Below are positions 46,936-58,111 of a DNA stretch of 64,000 nt, piece after piece. Every line of letters starts with the position of its first letter. The stretch's first letter is position 1. A model generated the notes under the pieces. The model was not told the DNA's origin. It did not search any database and saw nothing but the letters and a program-made list of their open reading frames with translations. This DNA is from Fusarium oxysporum f. sp. lycopersici 4287 (Eukaryota > Ascomycota > Sordariomycetes > Hypocreales > Nectriaceae), in assembly GCF_000149955.1 (NCBI RefSeq), contig NC_030991.1, forward strand, positions 2,787,571 to 2,851,570, read 5' to 3'. The translations under genes and the position numbers were made by a program.

Positions 46936-48670
46936 ATGACGAGAATGCCATGTTCCTCCTATTCACAACCACCCGAGCCTCAAGCTGGAATAGGACTAGG
47001 TACCATTCTTACCATTTACATAACTTGCATCATCAACGGTATGTTACCGAAAGAGTTTAGCCAAGGGAGCTAGCTGATCGGTAATGTTAATCACCGTCAT
47101 GCCAGGGTTCGACGTAAGTAACGTTGCCAACATCCAGCCACAGCTTTATGAGGCATTCGGTCATATCGAGTTTCTTCCTTGGATTGGACTCTCTTACTCC
47201 CTTGCCAACTTTGCTACATTAGCCTTTGCTCGTAACGTCATCGATGCTTTCAATATACGTTACGTGTATATCATCAGCATCGCAATATTTTTTGTTGGAG
47301 CGACCCTGGCGGGCGTGGCGGGCAACATCTCCACGGTCATCGCTGGCCGAGCGATCATGGGGATTGGAGGCTCAATCTGCCAGAACTGGTGAGTGAGAGC
47401 TTAGTCCTCTCTATTTAATTCCGTCGTTGCCAGTCCCACGCGGCGCATACTGAATGCCCATTGCAGTGCCATATCATACTTTGCCATGTATGCGACCGAC
47501 AGTCAAAGTCCTCTCCTTTATGGCATCATGAGTGGGTTGTGGGCCATTGGCCTTGTAGTAGGAGGCCCAGTAGGCAGCGCCTTTGTGCAGAGCTCTGCCA
47601 CGACCTGGCGTTGGACTTTCTTCATCAATCTACCATTCCTGGGCCTTGCCATCATCTGCGCCCTGATTTTTGTGCCAGGCAGACCCGAAGCCAATAATCT
47701 TCCTCTGCGAGATTGTCTTGCTGATATTGACATATTGGGGATCGTCCTTCAAGTAGCTACAACCGTACTCTTCGCCATCGCGGCCACCTTCTCCGGCCCG
47801 GTATGGGAATGGAGCTCGGCGCCCTGTATCGCCATCTGGACTATGTTCGCTGTTGTGCTTGCTGCTTGGGTTGTTCAACAACTTCGCAGTTACCAGAAGC
47901 GACCTCGCCATCAGGTGGTCCCCATCAAAATCATGGCTCGGCGTCATATGATACCTCTATGGGTAGCATCAGGTTGCGCCGGTGCTACCTACGCCATCAT
48001 GCTCTACTATATGCCACTGTTCTATGCCTTCTCAAAGGGGCTGAGTGCGCTACAACAAACCGTGCGTCTCTTACCTTTTGTTCTCCCTTTCATCGTCACC
48101 GTGGTCATCATCGCTGCTTGTCTGCCAAGAGTAAAGCACTACGGTTTAATCTACCTCGCTGGCGGTGCCATCACACTCGGATCGGCAACAGCCCTTGCTA
48201 CTACTCTTGCACCAAATGTTTCCGAAAGTAAGGTTATGGGCCTCACAGCTCTAGTGGGCGTGGGACTTGGCCTACACTTTCAGCACAGCAACGCCATCTC
48301 GAACCGGATTCACAAAGACCTCCGAGATCGAATTGAAGGCGCTGCGCTTCTGAACATGAGCCTGATGGGTGGTATCTCTATGGCATTGATCATTGCAGGT
48401 GCTGTCTATGAAAACCGCGGCATGTCGTTGCTAAAGTCGGCTCTTGGGTCATTCGATTATGATGAAGGAGACCTGCGCGAGGCACTGGCAGGCGTCTCGC
48501 GGGATACGGGGGGAGGAGATGAGGCTAATAGCATGATAGCAAATGGCGCCAACGCAACGTGTAAAGCTATTGCTCTTTTGTTTTATATTGTCGCCTCCAG
48601 CGGCGCTCTCTGCTTAGCATGCGGCGTACTCGCCGTATTTGGTCGTTCTCGAGCGAAGAAGTCGCAATAG
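46936..48670 (+). CDS. MFS transporter, DHA14-like drug/toxin exporter
   Basis: Exons 46936-47038, 47106-47388 and 47467-48670 (introns 67 and 78 nt) close to 529 residues. About 12-14 hydrophobic helices. Recognisable blocks: YVYIISIAIFFVGATLAGVA, AGRAIMGIGGS (equivalent of the GRxxxGxGxG stretch of helix 4), GLWAIGLVVGGPVGSAFV (the antiporter motif C, GxxxGPxxGG-like) and WRWTFFINLPF, which is typical of DHA14-type exporters. Such proteins use the proton gradient to expel toxic or secondary metabolites at the plasma membrane. The usual D-x-T of the first helix is replaced by GFDVSNV, so substrate range cannot be guessed. No biosynthetic cluster adjoins it. Confidence 0.82.
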
Positions 48671-49498
48671 GGGATGTATGTTACATAAGCAAGGATCAGT
48701 GGATCATGGCAGAACGGTAAAAAGGCTGGTAGAAGGGTCATAGTGGTAATAACAAGACAGAAGCTAGTAACTACCCAAAACCTAACGAAGACCTTGTGCC
48801 CTCTAGGTTAATATTCCTCATGTGGCTATTTGATCAGACTTCACAGGGGTTTTGGTCGACACCAAGAGTTACAGTCACACATAGAATATCAATCTCGTAG
48901 TTATAATCGCCATCACGATCCGGTGTACCTTTCAAAGTGACCCCTTCAATGTTCTATTTGCAGAACAAACTTTGTTGTGAACAGGCATTGCTGTTCAGGC
49001 TAACTGCTGATAAAACCACCAAGGGAGTATCGCCTTCTGCTCCTTCTGCCTAATTCGGCCTCGATTCCCGGGCCACACATTAGTGAAGGCTGAGAGCGTC
49101 TGGTGTTGTGAACGGACATTATCACTTACCCTAGACTATTGGAAGCGGGAATGGTTAGTATGATCTTAGAACGTCTAATCCGAGCTCGATGCATCAGAAT
49201 ATAGCGTAGTTCGTTTAAATAATCTATCATAGACGTGGATGTTGTATAACTGAAACTCTGGGCTGACTCTATCTCGCTGACATGGTATATTGCTACGTTG
49301 ATTTGAGGTATATAAGGGACTTGGTTTGAAGAAAAACTTCTGGTTCCCACTTCAGCCCTACTTTCATCCAGAGCCAAGCAACCACTCAATTCATCGCCAA
49401 GCTGGCTTGAAATCCTTAACCAAATACCATCAACTATTCCGATATTTGTCGCCCTTCACAACGTCGTGTCAACTGCCGATTCATCTACCAACGCGATA
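48671..49498. other. Intergenic
   Basis: Downstream flank of the MFS gene and upstream flank of the next gene. Nothing recognised. Confidence 0.35.
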
Positions 49499-50080
49499 AT
49501 GGCGCAGCAACTCGAGAATCATGCTCTCAACTTTCATGAAGAAAACTTTTCATGCAAGAGAATGACAGCGAACTTGCTTCTTTTTCACCGAGATGCAATG
49601 CGGCGTTCTGATACATATCATAGCATGATACAGACAATCCTTGCGTTCGGGCACGTTGATGTTTATATCCGCGAGCACCTCGAACACCATTCGGCGAGAG
49701 TGATTTCGACATTCGATCAGAGGTTCGGCACGCATCTCACGAGGATAGAGATATCTCGCAGCGCTATTGAGGCCCAGGCTTGCATGGTTCCCCAAACTCA
49801 GCGTTCAAAGGTTATCGAAATATTAGCCACCAGTTACCTTATTCACGGCGTTCGCAAAGCCTTACGATCTGCTACACAGGAGAACCCACTTAGGGCTCCA
49901 GGACACCATCAAACAGAAGACGACAGACTCTTTGTAGAGAGAGATGAATTTGTGTTGCGGGAGGAGCGAGACAGCACCATACTCTCACAACCTGATGGAG
50001 AAAATGTATTGGGAAGCTCGTCTGCAGACACGATTGGCCGCATCTGTGGAGAGATTCGAGAGCACCGTATATTCTTATGA
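49499..50080 (+). CDS. Helical protein of unknown function
   Basis: 193 residues from the ATG at 49499. Mostly alpha-helical with regularly spaced Leu/Ile (ILAFGHVDVYIREHLEHH, then VIEILATSYLIHGV) and a charged C-terminal third. No signal peptide or TM segment. Its size and polarity resemble the coiled-coil genes at 23688 and 25858, but no shared block was found. Confidence 0.45.
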   Translation: MAQQLENHALNFHEENFSCKRMTANLLLFHRDAMRRSDTYHSMIQTILAFGHVDVYIREHLEHHSARVISTFDQRFGTHLTRIEISRSAIEAQACMVPQTQRSKVIEILATSYLIHGVRKALRSATQENPLRAPGHHQTEDDRLFVERDEFVLREERDSTILSQPDGENVLGSSSADTIGRICGEIREHRIFL

Positions 50081-50800
50081 TTAGTCGAAGCAATTTGGTA
50101 CCGATGAAGTAGGGTATTCAGAGCCAGCCTTCAGCATCATCAAATCGAATACAACACATTCTGGTTCTAATTGATCGCATTTGGTCCCCTTTCTAAACTG
50201 AACGGACCCTTGTTTCTTTTTCTCTTATTTTTCCTTTCCCTTTCTTATTCTTTTTCTGTCTTTCTTTTATTATGGCATAGTAAAAGCTATCTAGAGTTCT
50301 GATGCCATTGCTGGAGTTGAAGAATACGAAGGCCACTTTTGCTGCTTTCTACTCTCCATGCAGCCTATCTCGGCGTGCCCAATGGTATTGCCGATGACCA
50401 GCACCGCATAAAGTGAGATTTGGCCTTCGTGAATGCTAATGCGCAATAATGATGGATATACCAACGCTCTGTGTGTCATCAATCTATAGTGTCTCGTATC
50501 GACTGCCATATTTTAGTGCCATTCACATGATAATTGCATCGACTTTCCAGGATATCGGAATCTGCTAGCGCTAAACGAGCTTTGGTGTCGATCAGGCTTT
50601 TGATCTCGCTTCCCTGCTCCCTGTCGACCTTCTATTTTGGACGGTGAAGCTTCTTGCCGCAACTGGAAACTAGGCTACCTCAGGTTCTACCGAGCGTCCA
50701 TTAATAGACTTGGCGACGAGAAACAGTAATATAATTCAGGTCCCAGCCCTTTCATCAGTTTGGTCTCATTCCTAGCATGCTGAAGTAGGGTAACCTCACG
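50081..50800. other. Intergenic
   Basis: T-rich stretch near 50205-50275. No gene recognised. Confidence 0.35.
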
Positions 50801-52540
50801 ATGAAGTCAGTCATTGTTCTTTCCTTGGTCGCCCTGGCTCACGCGAGGTGCGATTATCCCAGCGGTATAGGCTTGTGGCATCCAGAGAGAGGCCAGAACT
50901 TTGCGGTAGTCATGTGGGATTTGGGGATCACTGAACCAGAATTCGAGGCGCTCAATCCAACCACAAATATAAATTTAATTTATCCCGAACTAAGCTACAA
51001 TGTCACAATCAGACCATCCCGATCAGGAAAGTGGACCGATGGATGTCCGCCTTCCCTTCGCATTAAGGATATGTCGGACACCTCGATAGTAGATCCAACA
51101 ACTGAGACACAAGAAACTCCCGAATCCACGTCCGTTGTCGATGCTGATGGGTATCGTCATCGATCAACTGGCACCATGTATGAGACCGTAGAGACTAGCA
51201 CTAGATTCAGCACCGTGTTTGCCGATGGCTCTCATCCATCGTCTCCATCGGTCGCGGGAGAAACTCAATCTTCCGACACACCCGACCAGCCGTTTACAGA
51301 AGGCAAAGGGACTGGCACCAGACCTGAAGCCCATACGCCAACACATTCGATAAGTGACGTACCGAGCAGTGCAGTGTTCAAGACTACAGCCACAACATCC
51401 AAAGATGAAGAAGACAACTTCGTTAATACTAGCAAGATTTGGCATTCAGATGCTTCGGCCACGTCCGTGGCCGATCAGTCGGAAGATGTGCATGAGGTAC
51501 CATCCATGAGTCGTGACGATGCGCAGCAGGAGACGGTCCTATCCTATGCCACTACGGACAACGAGATGACAAGGACAACGACACAATCACATATCCAATC
51601 CACTTCCGTCGCAGCTGAAGCCACTAATACAGTGAACGAGAAAGAGCAAAAACCAGAGTCGGCAACCGAAGCGACATCTGCTCCGTCGTCTATCAGTGGT
51701 GCGACCAAATTGGAGACGGCCCCATCATCAACATTGTCAACGACAACGACGCTTACACAGACAGATGACTCTCACGTTATCAAGACGGATAGATCAAGTG
51801 GTACCTCGTTCAAGGAAGAATGCACAGATTCGTCCAAGGATCTTTCGGCTCAGAAGTCTTCAGGAGGAGCGCATACTGGCCCGGCATCAATCTTGACTAC
51901 AGATACAGCTACATCTTCAATATCACAAACCAAGGAAACAACTGGATCGGCAACAATTTCGGGGGGCACTACTGCAACTGAAAAAATCTCAATACAAACA
52001 AAGTCCGCGGATCCGGATACAGTGTCTGACCAGTCCACCTCGACTTTGCATACGGCGTTGACGAAGACGACGGCCGAGGTTGTCACTTCGTCGTATACTG
52101 ATTCGACCGAGCGAACAGGCAAACAAACCACAACTTTGTCGACAGAAACGAAAACTACATTGGCAACTTCACCATCAAAAACAACTTCGGAGCCCACAAC
52201 CACTGCAAATTCATACAATGAAGAAGAAGAGACGCGTCGCGCAATGTGTTTTCATGATCCAGCCTTGCTCAGCCTCGGACAGACGGATGCCGATATTGTA
52301 TTCCAGATGGTAAAGGATTTCTGCGACAGACCAGATATTGATAGAAGCATGAAACACGGTGATGAATGCATCGAATTCTACAGGAGAGACTCGTCCAAGA
52401 TTGACTATACGTTCGAAATCTGCCCGAACGGAAACTGTCCAATCTACGGCCAAAATATGAGAAATCCTTTCGGACAGAATGGCTTTTCTTGTGTAGATAT
52501 ATTCTTTCATACGATTTGGCGTTGGTGTAAGTCTTTCTAA
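50801..52540 (+). CDS. Secreted LysM-like Ser/Thr-rich protein
   Basis: 579 residues in one exon. A signal peptide (SVIVLSLVALAHA) is followed by a single divergent LysM-like domain (~18-70), recognised by the ITEPEFEALNPTTNINLIYP pattern of the domain's second helix and last strand. A ~400-residue linker follows, very rich in Thr/Ser and probably O-glycosylated, then a C-terminal ~100-residue domain with six spaced Cys (MCFHDP, DFCDR, DECIEF, EICPNGNC, FSCVD, WRWCKSF). LysM domains bind chitin or peptidoglycan; fungal LysM proteins can mask wall chitin or accompany chitinases. The start domain lacks the usual Cys pairs of LysM effectors. Confidence 0.6.
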   Translation: MKSVIVLSLVALAHARCDYPSGIGLWHPERGQNFAVVMWDLGITEPEFEALNPTTNINLIYPELSYNVTIRPSRSGKWTDGCPPSLRIKDMSDTSIVDPTTETQETPESTSVVDADGYRHRSTGTMYETVETSTRFSTVFADGSHPSSPSVAGETQSSDTPDQPFTEGKGTGTRPEAHTPTHSISDVPSSAVFKTTATTSKDEEDNFVNTSKIWHSDASATSVADQSEDVHEVPSMSRDDAQQETVLSYATTDNEMTRTTTQSHIQSTSVAAEATNTVNEKEQKPESATEATSAPSSISGATKLETAPSSTLSTTTTLTQTDDSHVIKTDRSSGTSFKEECTDSSKDLSAQKSSGGAHTGPASILTTDTATSSISQTKETTGSATISGGTTATEKISIQTKSADPDTVSDQSTSTLHTALTKTTAEVVTSSYTDSTERTGKQTTTLSTETKTTLATSPSKTTSEPTTTANSYNEEEETRRAMCFHDPALLSLGQTDADIVFQMVKDFCDRPDIDRSMKHGDECIEFYRRDSSKIDYTFEICPNGNCPIYGQNMRNPFGQNGFSCVDIFFHTIWRWCKSF

Positions 52541-53097
52541 AATGGCCCCCTGATCGTGAAATTGACAGTTCGTAGGTAATGATATGAATCAACGAGGAAA
52601 TGGAGGGTTGTGGGATACGACATGTCTGGAATATACTTTACAAATTGGTACTGAGGGTAACAGTTGAGGCAACCATCCAAGTAGTGATGAGGTAGGATTT
52701 TGGACGTAATGCTCGCCGGCTTTCTGCCCCTTTTTCGATCCCACCTTCCTTCTCTCTTCTTAGTCCTTCAGCCAGTCTGCTATGCTACGAGCCCAAGGAA
52801 TTGGACGTAACAGGAAACTCTTGATTTCCACCTGAAGACAGCTCGTATGTACTATAGCACAGTTTGTCGCGCGGTATCTGTTATTGCCGAGGCCTGTATA
52901 TAAGCCTGCTCTCTTGTAGTCCACTTCTGCAATTTTCCCATAGTATCGTCTGCTTCTTCAACTTATTGGTGATCTATAAAATTGATAAACATTGTATTTT
53001 CCTCTTTTCCTTTTTCGCTTCCCTTTATACGTTGTCATATGTTTGACGTCTCCCAAAGTTGCATTCAAATATCACATCGCACCTCGCCGCCTTCACT
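52541..53097. other. Intergenic
   Basis: Promoter-side DNA of the DUF3455 gene. T-rich near 52995-53030. Confidence 0.35.
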
Positions 53098-53899
53098 ATG
53101 CTCGCTAGCTCTCTTCTCATCTTTACTTCAGCTGCTTTGGCTCTAGCCTCACCTGTTGAATATCATGGCCGAAGTTCTAGCTGTGAATATGGAAAGCCTG
53201 TACCTGTGCTTCCTGTTAATGGCGGTCGTAAGTCCTGATCCACCCTTAACCTTATGTAACGTCTTGTACCTCACCAACACGACCAACAGCTTCCGAACTC
53301 CCCGCTCCTCCTCGAGATGTAACTCTGAAGCACATTGCCCTTGGGTTTGGTATTCAGAAAGCTGCGCTGAGGCTGGTGCTACCCCTGCAGCTATCGGTGC
53401 TTTGGCTGTTCTCTACGACGTTACCTGCCTCTATCCAGGTCAAGCTCGTTCGTCTTTAACAGCCAAGAAATGGGCTTCTCTCCCTTCTGATGTTCTTAAT
53501 ACCAGAAAAGTCCCTCTGAATCGCAATTATGACGGTGGTGCCTCGCTCACCAATCCTTTCCCCAGGAAACAACCTCTCAAGGTTGAAGGTCTCCGCAAAA
53601 GCATCGCCTACCTTGGTCGCCACTTCTTTAACGCTGCTGGTGTCCCCACTTTCGACCTCGACAAGGCCAACCAGCTCCTCATTGCTAAGAAGATAGACGG
53701 TATCAAGGCTCCCGCTTCTGCTCCCGCTGGCCCTGAAGGTACCGGCGCTGTTGATTGGCTCTACCTGGGGGATGCTGGTGGCAGCCAGGGCGTCTCCCTA
53801 GTCTACCGCGTCTTGACCGCAGGGGGTGCTTCTCACGGTTGCAAGGCCAAGGGCACCGACAGCACCTCTTACACCGCTCTCTATTGGTTCTACGGTTAA
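53098..53899 (+). pseudogene. Secreted DUF3455 protein gene with a frameshift
   Basis: Exon 1 (53098-53227) starts with a signal peptide (MLASSLLIFTSAALALA) and joins exon 2 (53290-53899) over a 62-nt intron. The coding sum is 740 nt, one short of a multiple of three. In exon 2 the frame reads DVTLKHIALGFGIQ and then goes out of register at about 53358; in the next frame it continues SCAEAGATPAAIGALAVLYD, exactly the DUF3455 pattern (GxGxQNYxC...GAxAxLYD). The rest of the domain is intact to the end (VDWLYL, GGSQG, VYRVLTAGGA). A small deletion where NY would stand explains the break. Function of DUF3455 is unknown; members are secreted and often abundant. Confidence 0.75.
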
Positions 53900-54711
53900 A
53901 TAAAACCAGTCATTGACGATAGAACGGCGGTTTATCGTGAGTTTATGAAAAGTCCAGACTTGCTTGTAAACATGGATACTTGCATGTTTCAAGATAAGAA
54001 GCTCAAACTGCCGATGAGCTCAACCCAGTTATTTGTGATCTCGCCGAGGGCATGCATTTGGGACCATCTCTACTCATTGTTGCGTACCTCGACTGCATAT
54101 TGAGTTTCGACGTAACAGGAATTCATTGCATGACTCGGCTGTCTTGTTCAAGATATGTACATATTTATAACAATGCTAGAGTACGAACTACTCCCATTAA
54201 TGTTCCATTAAATATAAAAATGTCGCAAATTTCTTTTACCAAGTAGAGAATTTTGGGGCCTAGTGTGGCGCGCTGCCAAGTGTTCACATTCAAGAGGAAA
54301 AGGGTTGGCTGCGACTAAACCATGTATTAAACAAGAATAATGAGACCGGCCGTGTAAGCGATGACAATCCCCTTCCGTCATTGTGACGCAAAAAGCTGCA
54401 AGCGTTTCGGGTGGACAGAGTTTGATCAAGAGTGCCTTGGTGGTTTCACGTCCATGGGATACAACAAGGACAACTGCAACCATCACGACGTAGGTTGCGG
54501 AGTACGTCGTACAGATAGAAGGCCTGTGGTCAAGTCTTCACTCATTTACCGAGTAATATACACGGCCGTATCGCCTCACACCCGATATCAAATTCTGCCA
54601 CTTCCTCTTCGTACATTCGTGTTATCTATCGCTATAACTGAACCGGCTGCGGCAGAGCATACAGGCGATGTTGGCTATGTCACCAGACACACTTTCTTGG
54701 ACTGCCTCTTT
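53900..54711. other. Intergenic with a Cys-rich ORF fragment
   Basis: At about 54361-54534 (+) a short frame reads CDAKSCKRFGWTEFDQEC and continues with DNCNHHDVGCG, six or seven Cys in 45 residues. It resembles a small secreted Cys-rich domain but has no start, signal or clear end. Possibly a gene remnant. Confidence 0.3.
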
Positions 54712-56529
54712 TTACCGATCCTCGACGATTACGCCGCTGCCACGAGCTAGATGCTGCATATATTTAACCGCGATAAAACCCTCGGTCATCGCAGGAGCGA
54801 GTGTCGTTCCCGCGCCCTGAGTTCCAAGTAGCGCAACTGATGCGTTACTTCCAGCAAACAAACCCGAGATCACGCTCCCATCTGCCCTCAGTACTCTTGC
54901 GAACTGGTCAGTCTGAGGACCGCCTCTCGTGCCAGCATCACCGGGAAAGATTCTGATGCCATAAAAGGGGCTTTCCTTGACAGGGCCCATGCATGGGTTC
55001 GGTACCACAGTTGGATCACCGATGAACTGCTGGTACTTGTCCTCGCCCCTATGAAAATACCCATCTCGACCTTGATCACACATTTCATTCCACTCGTCCA
55101 CCGTCGTCTGCAGATTGCGGCTCGGCACATGCATCTGCTCAGCTAGGCCGTCAATAGTATCTGAGCGCAAGAGCAAGCCTTGTTCGACAGCCTGGTCAAT
55201 CTGCCAGGTGCTCTTGAGGCTCCCAATGGGATATCTTCTTCTGTATCTCCGATCAAAGACAAGCCAGAAGGTGGCCGCTTCTACGTCCTCATTCGCTCTC
55301 TCATACATGGACCTAACGGCCTCACCGTAGGGCTGGGACTCGGAGAAGAAGCGGCGGCCACAGCCATCGACTACTATAGAGAACGGCTTGGATATGGCAA
55401 ACATGGCCTCCGTCACTTTCCCTGTCCTAGGATCGACCATGGTGGGGATGCCCCAGACTTGGCCGAGCTGTGCGCTACCAGCACCGATCCTTTGGCCGGC
55501 TCGCAGCGCGATACCGGCGTCTCCGTCAGATGCAAGGCTCCATTCCGCCTTGGTCGGCATACCTGAAGTTGCTTCGCGCGTGGCTGTTCCCGTTAGGTAT
55601 GCATCCCTCATCTCCTGGTTCTGAGAGAAACCTCCTGTGGTTAAGATCACACCCAGCGATGCGTGGATGTCGATAAGTTCGTCGCTGCCTCTGCGTTGAA
55701 CCCTTGCTCCTATTACACCACCATCACGTCCAGATAGCAAGAGCTCACTCAGCTCCCATCCAGTCCAGATTTCCACATTGTCGTGTTCCTTGCACACCTT
55801 GAGGAGCTGAGCGATCAGCGATCTACCCATTGACACAGGCCTCGACATTCCCTTTGGAAGAGCCGAAACTTCTGCACGACACTGCCCCGAGGAACGCAGC
55901 CTTGTCAAGACTCGAAAGTCCTCGAATCGGGGGATCACGGGTGCGCCATCTGGTTTTGGAAGGTATTTCTGGTAGTGGCCTAGGCTTGCCGCATCAAAAA
56001 CCGCGGGGTCCAAGGTGCGACCATGGTGGACCGCACCTTCGATGTGCGGGTGATAGTCTGGAAACTGGGATGGTTTGGCCATCCATCGGAAGCCTTGGTC
56101 TCTGAAGTATTTCATCATCTCGGGTCCCTGCGTCAAAAATGCGTCGAGACGCTCATCACGTAGGCGCCCATGGAAGGCTTGTTCCTCAAGACTTGAGCAT
56201 GTAAGTTTCGCCACAGCATTGATGTAGCGGGCGGCTTGTTCTTTGCTATCTTGGATACCAGTTTCCTTCATGAGAAAATTGTCGGGCATTCACATGCAGC
56301 CACCGGACCTGAAAGTCGTGCCGCCAACGTGATCTTCCTTCTCGGCGAGGATGACTCTGAGCCCCGGATCATGCGCCGCGGCGGCCGCTGCTAAGCCGGC
56401 AGCGCCAGCACCTATGATGAGAATGTCGCATTTGATAACTGATGTTCGTTGATGGTTGGGCGCTTGGTGATGACCAAAGTCTTGATAACCTGTGGCGCAC
56501 GTCATCTCTTCTTGGTCAAGCGATGGCAT
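54712..56529 (-). pseudogene. FAD-dependent oxidoreductase (FAD_binding_2) gene with a nonsense codon
   Basis: The frame from the ATG at 56529 to 54712 is 606 codons and is interrupted only by a TGA at 56292-56290. The N-terminal part has the dinucleotide-binding GAGAAGLAAAAAA loop and an acidic strand end (VILAEKEDHVGG); the stop falls after TTFRSGGCM and before MPDNFLM, where the family has a Trp (TGG to TGA). The C-terminal part keeps GVILTTGGF and the second FAD-binding end GLFAGSNASVALLGTQGAGT. This layout is that of fumarate reductase/3-ketosteroid dehydrogenase-type flavoproteins, which oxidise or reduce C=C bonds next to carbonyls. The two halves would not form a working FAD site separately. 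An upstream ATG extension is open but not needed. Confidence 0.8.
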
Positions 56530-57505
56530 GGCTTGGTTCGTTTGTTTGTCGACAGGTGAGATGGACGTGTGGTTCTTGTATAGGCTTATTCTTCCTATAT
56601 TCGAATTTATGCCATTGAGTTGCCTTGACTTCATCTTATACACCTATACGCACAGCTCTCGCGTCACCATTCACGTACGCCGAACCAGATATACGGTGGT
56701 TATTGAAGCTGTTCAAAATTGGATCTCGGTCATCGATATCGAGAGGAACTATTCTCGCATACTTTAGGCCATAAGACCACAGGACTCCCGTAATATCGGA
56801 AGAAAGAGTGTAGACAAAATTGGCCGAAATTTATGTTATTCTTAGAACAGGGTATCTCTGGCAAGCACCCGTAGAAGTTGGTCCCCGTCCATAGATGCGT
56901 CCGAGTTAAGTTGTCTTGGTACGAAGGGATGCGCAGCAGCCCGATCGAGCGGTACATCTCTGTGGTAAGGGCATTGATCCAAACACGCTCTCGATCCTGA
57001 CACAGACAGGAAAGGCTGTTGTCACATCGTATTCATACTCCCTGTCTCTACCGTACGTCTACACATGTAGTATTCATTCGGATCACGATTGCTTGCTTGT
57101 CAATATTCGTTCTTCTACTGTAAAGAAGATGCGAAAATATGTTTTGGTTGACAACGCACCAGCTTATTGGTGTTTGTACACGATGTCGGCCAATTACATG
57201 TGTTGGTGAGATGTGTTATTCGCAGTTGTAGGTACAGTCTAAAAGCTAGACTCAAAGGTGTCCGAACCATCACATAGATCTGCTCGTCGAATCACCCGTC
57301 AAGATTAGTGGTGTTTCCTCCTTCTGCTCTCCCTCCCTCTCTCCCCCTCTCTCTCCCTCCTTCTCTCCCTTCCTCGTTACACCTTGAGAACTAGTCGAGA
57401 TTGGGTCGGTCACCTCCCGATCGCGTCGCGCTTCCCATCTTGCTTCATAGGGCAAGCGACTTTCACACTATTCAGGCTTCGTTAGCAGCTGTGAGGTTTG
57501 GTGTT
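56530..57505. other. Intergenic, about 1 kb
   Basis: No gene recognised. A CT-rich tract (CTCCCTCTCTCC type) lies at about 57315-57370. Confidence 0.35.
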
Positions 57506-58111
57506 TTACTTCAGGTCTATACCCACTGCGCGTTCCCAATCCTGAGAATCCATGAGCCAGCAGGCAGGCGCCCTGATGGTGACAAGCCATTGTTCCTCGA
57601 AAGGGTCGAAACATTTAAACCGACAAGGGACACCATATTCTTCGACGTATTTGGCCAATCTATTATGTAGAGAGCGCAACGATTTTTGGAATCTCGCTCT
57701 CCCATCCTCGAACTTTAGGACATAGTCAGTTATCGGGTAGTGTTGGATAAAGCGGCCACCACCAAGACGTACCTCTCTAATACTGCGGCTTATCACGCCA
57801 GAAGGTCGAGGCTCCACACCAACCCATGACGAGCAGCCCGGGTCCCAAAAGCACAAGTCTAGAGACATGCCGTCGAATCTCGCAAGCCTGGCCGCTTCTC
57901 GAAGCAGGGTGCTTCCGTCAACGAAAGCATCTCTCATGCTGAGGCGTTTGCCGGGACCCCGTCCCCTGGCACCCCGCCTTGCGCGTCGCACGGCAGGACG
58001 AGCAGTCCGTTCCTCCTGCGGTGAGGTAGTATCGAGCCTTGGATGCTCAAGCTGTTGTGTGGCATGTTGCATAGTATTGCAGTGAGTCTGCGCCAGGTCA
58101 TGGATGCTCAT
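57506..58111 (-). CDS. Basic protein of unknown function
   Basis: 201 residues in one exon. The N-terminal half has a strongly Arg-rich segment (RPAVRRARRGARGRGPGKR) that may bind nucleic acid or act as a nuclear signal. The C-terminal half has mixed alpha/beta composition with several Trp/Phe/Cys. No domain recognised. The start codon lies right at the edge of repeat element C, so the promoter would be repeat-derived. Confidence 0.4.
   Translation of the reverse strand: MSIHDLAQTHCNTMQHATQQLEHPRLDTTSPQEERTARPAVRRARRGARGRGPGKRLSMRDAFVDGSTLLREAARLARFDGMSLDLCFWDPGCSSWVGVEPRPSGVISRSIREVRLGGGRFIQHYPITDYVLKFEDGRARFQKSLRSLHNRLAKYVEEYGVPCRFKCFDPFEEQWLVTIRAPACWLMDSQDWERAVGIDLK

Noticed and set aside
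51164..52218. Antisense ORFs within the LysM-like gene
   Set aside because: Low-complexity shadows of the Thr/Ser-rich coding strand.
56280..56295. Programmed stop readthrough in the flavoprotein gene
   Set aside because: The TGA is followed by ATG, not the CTA context known for efficient readthrough, and it lies in the middle of the FAD domain.
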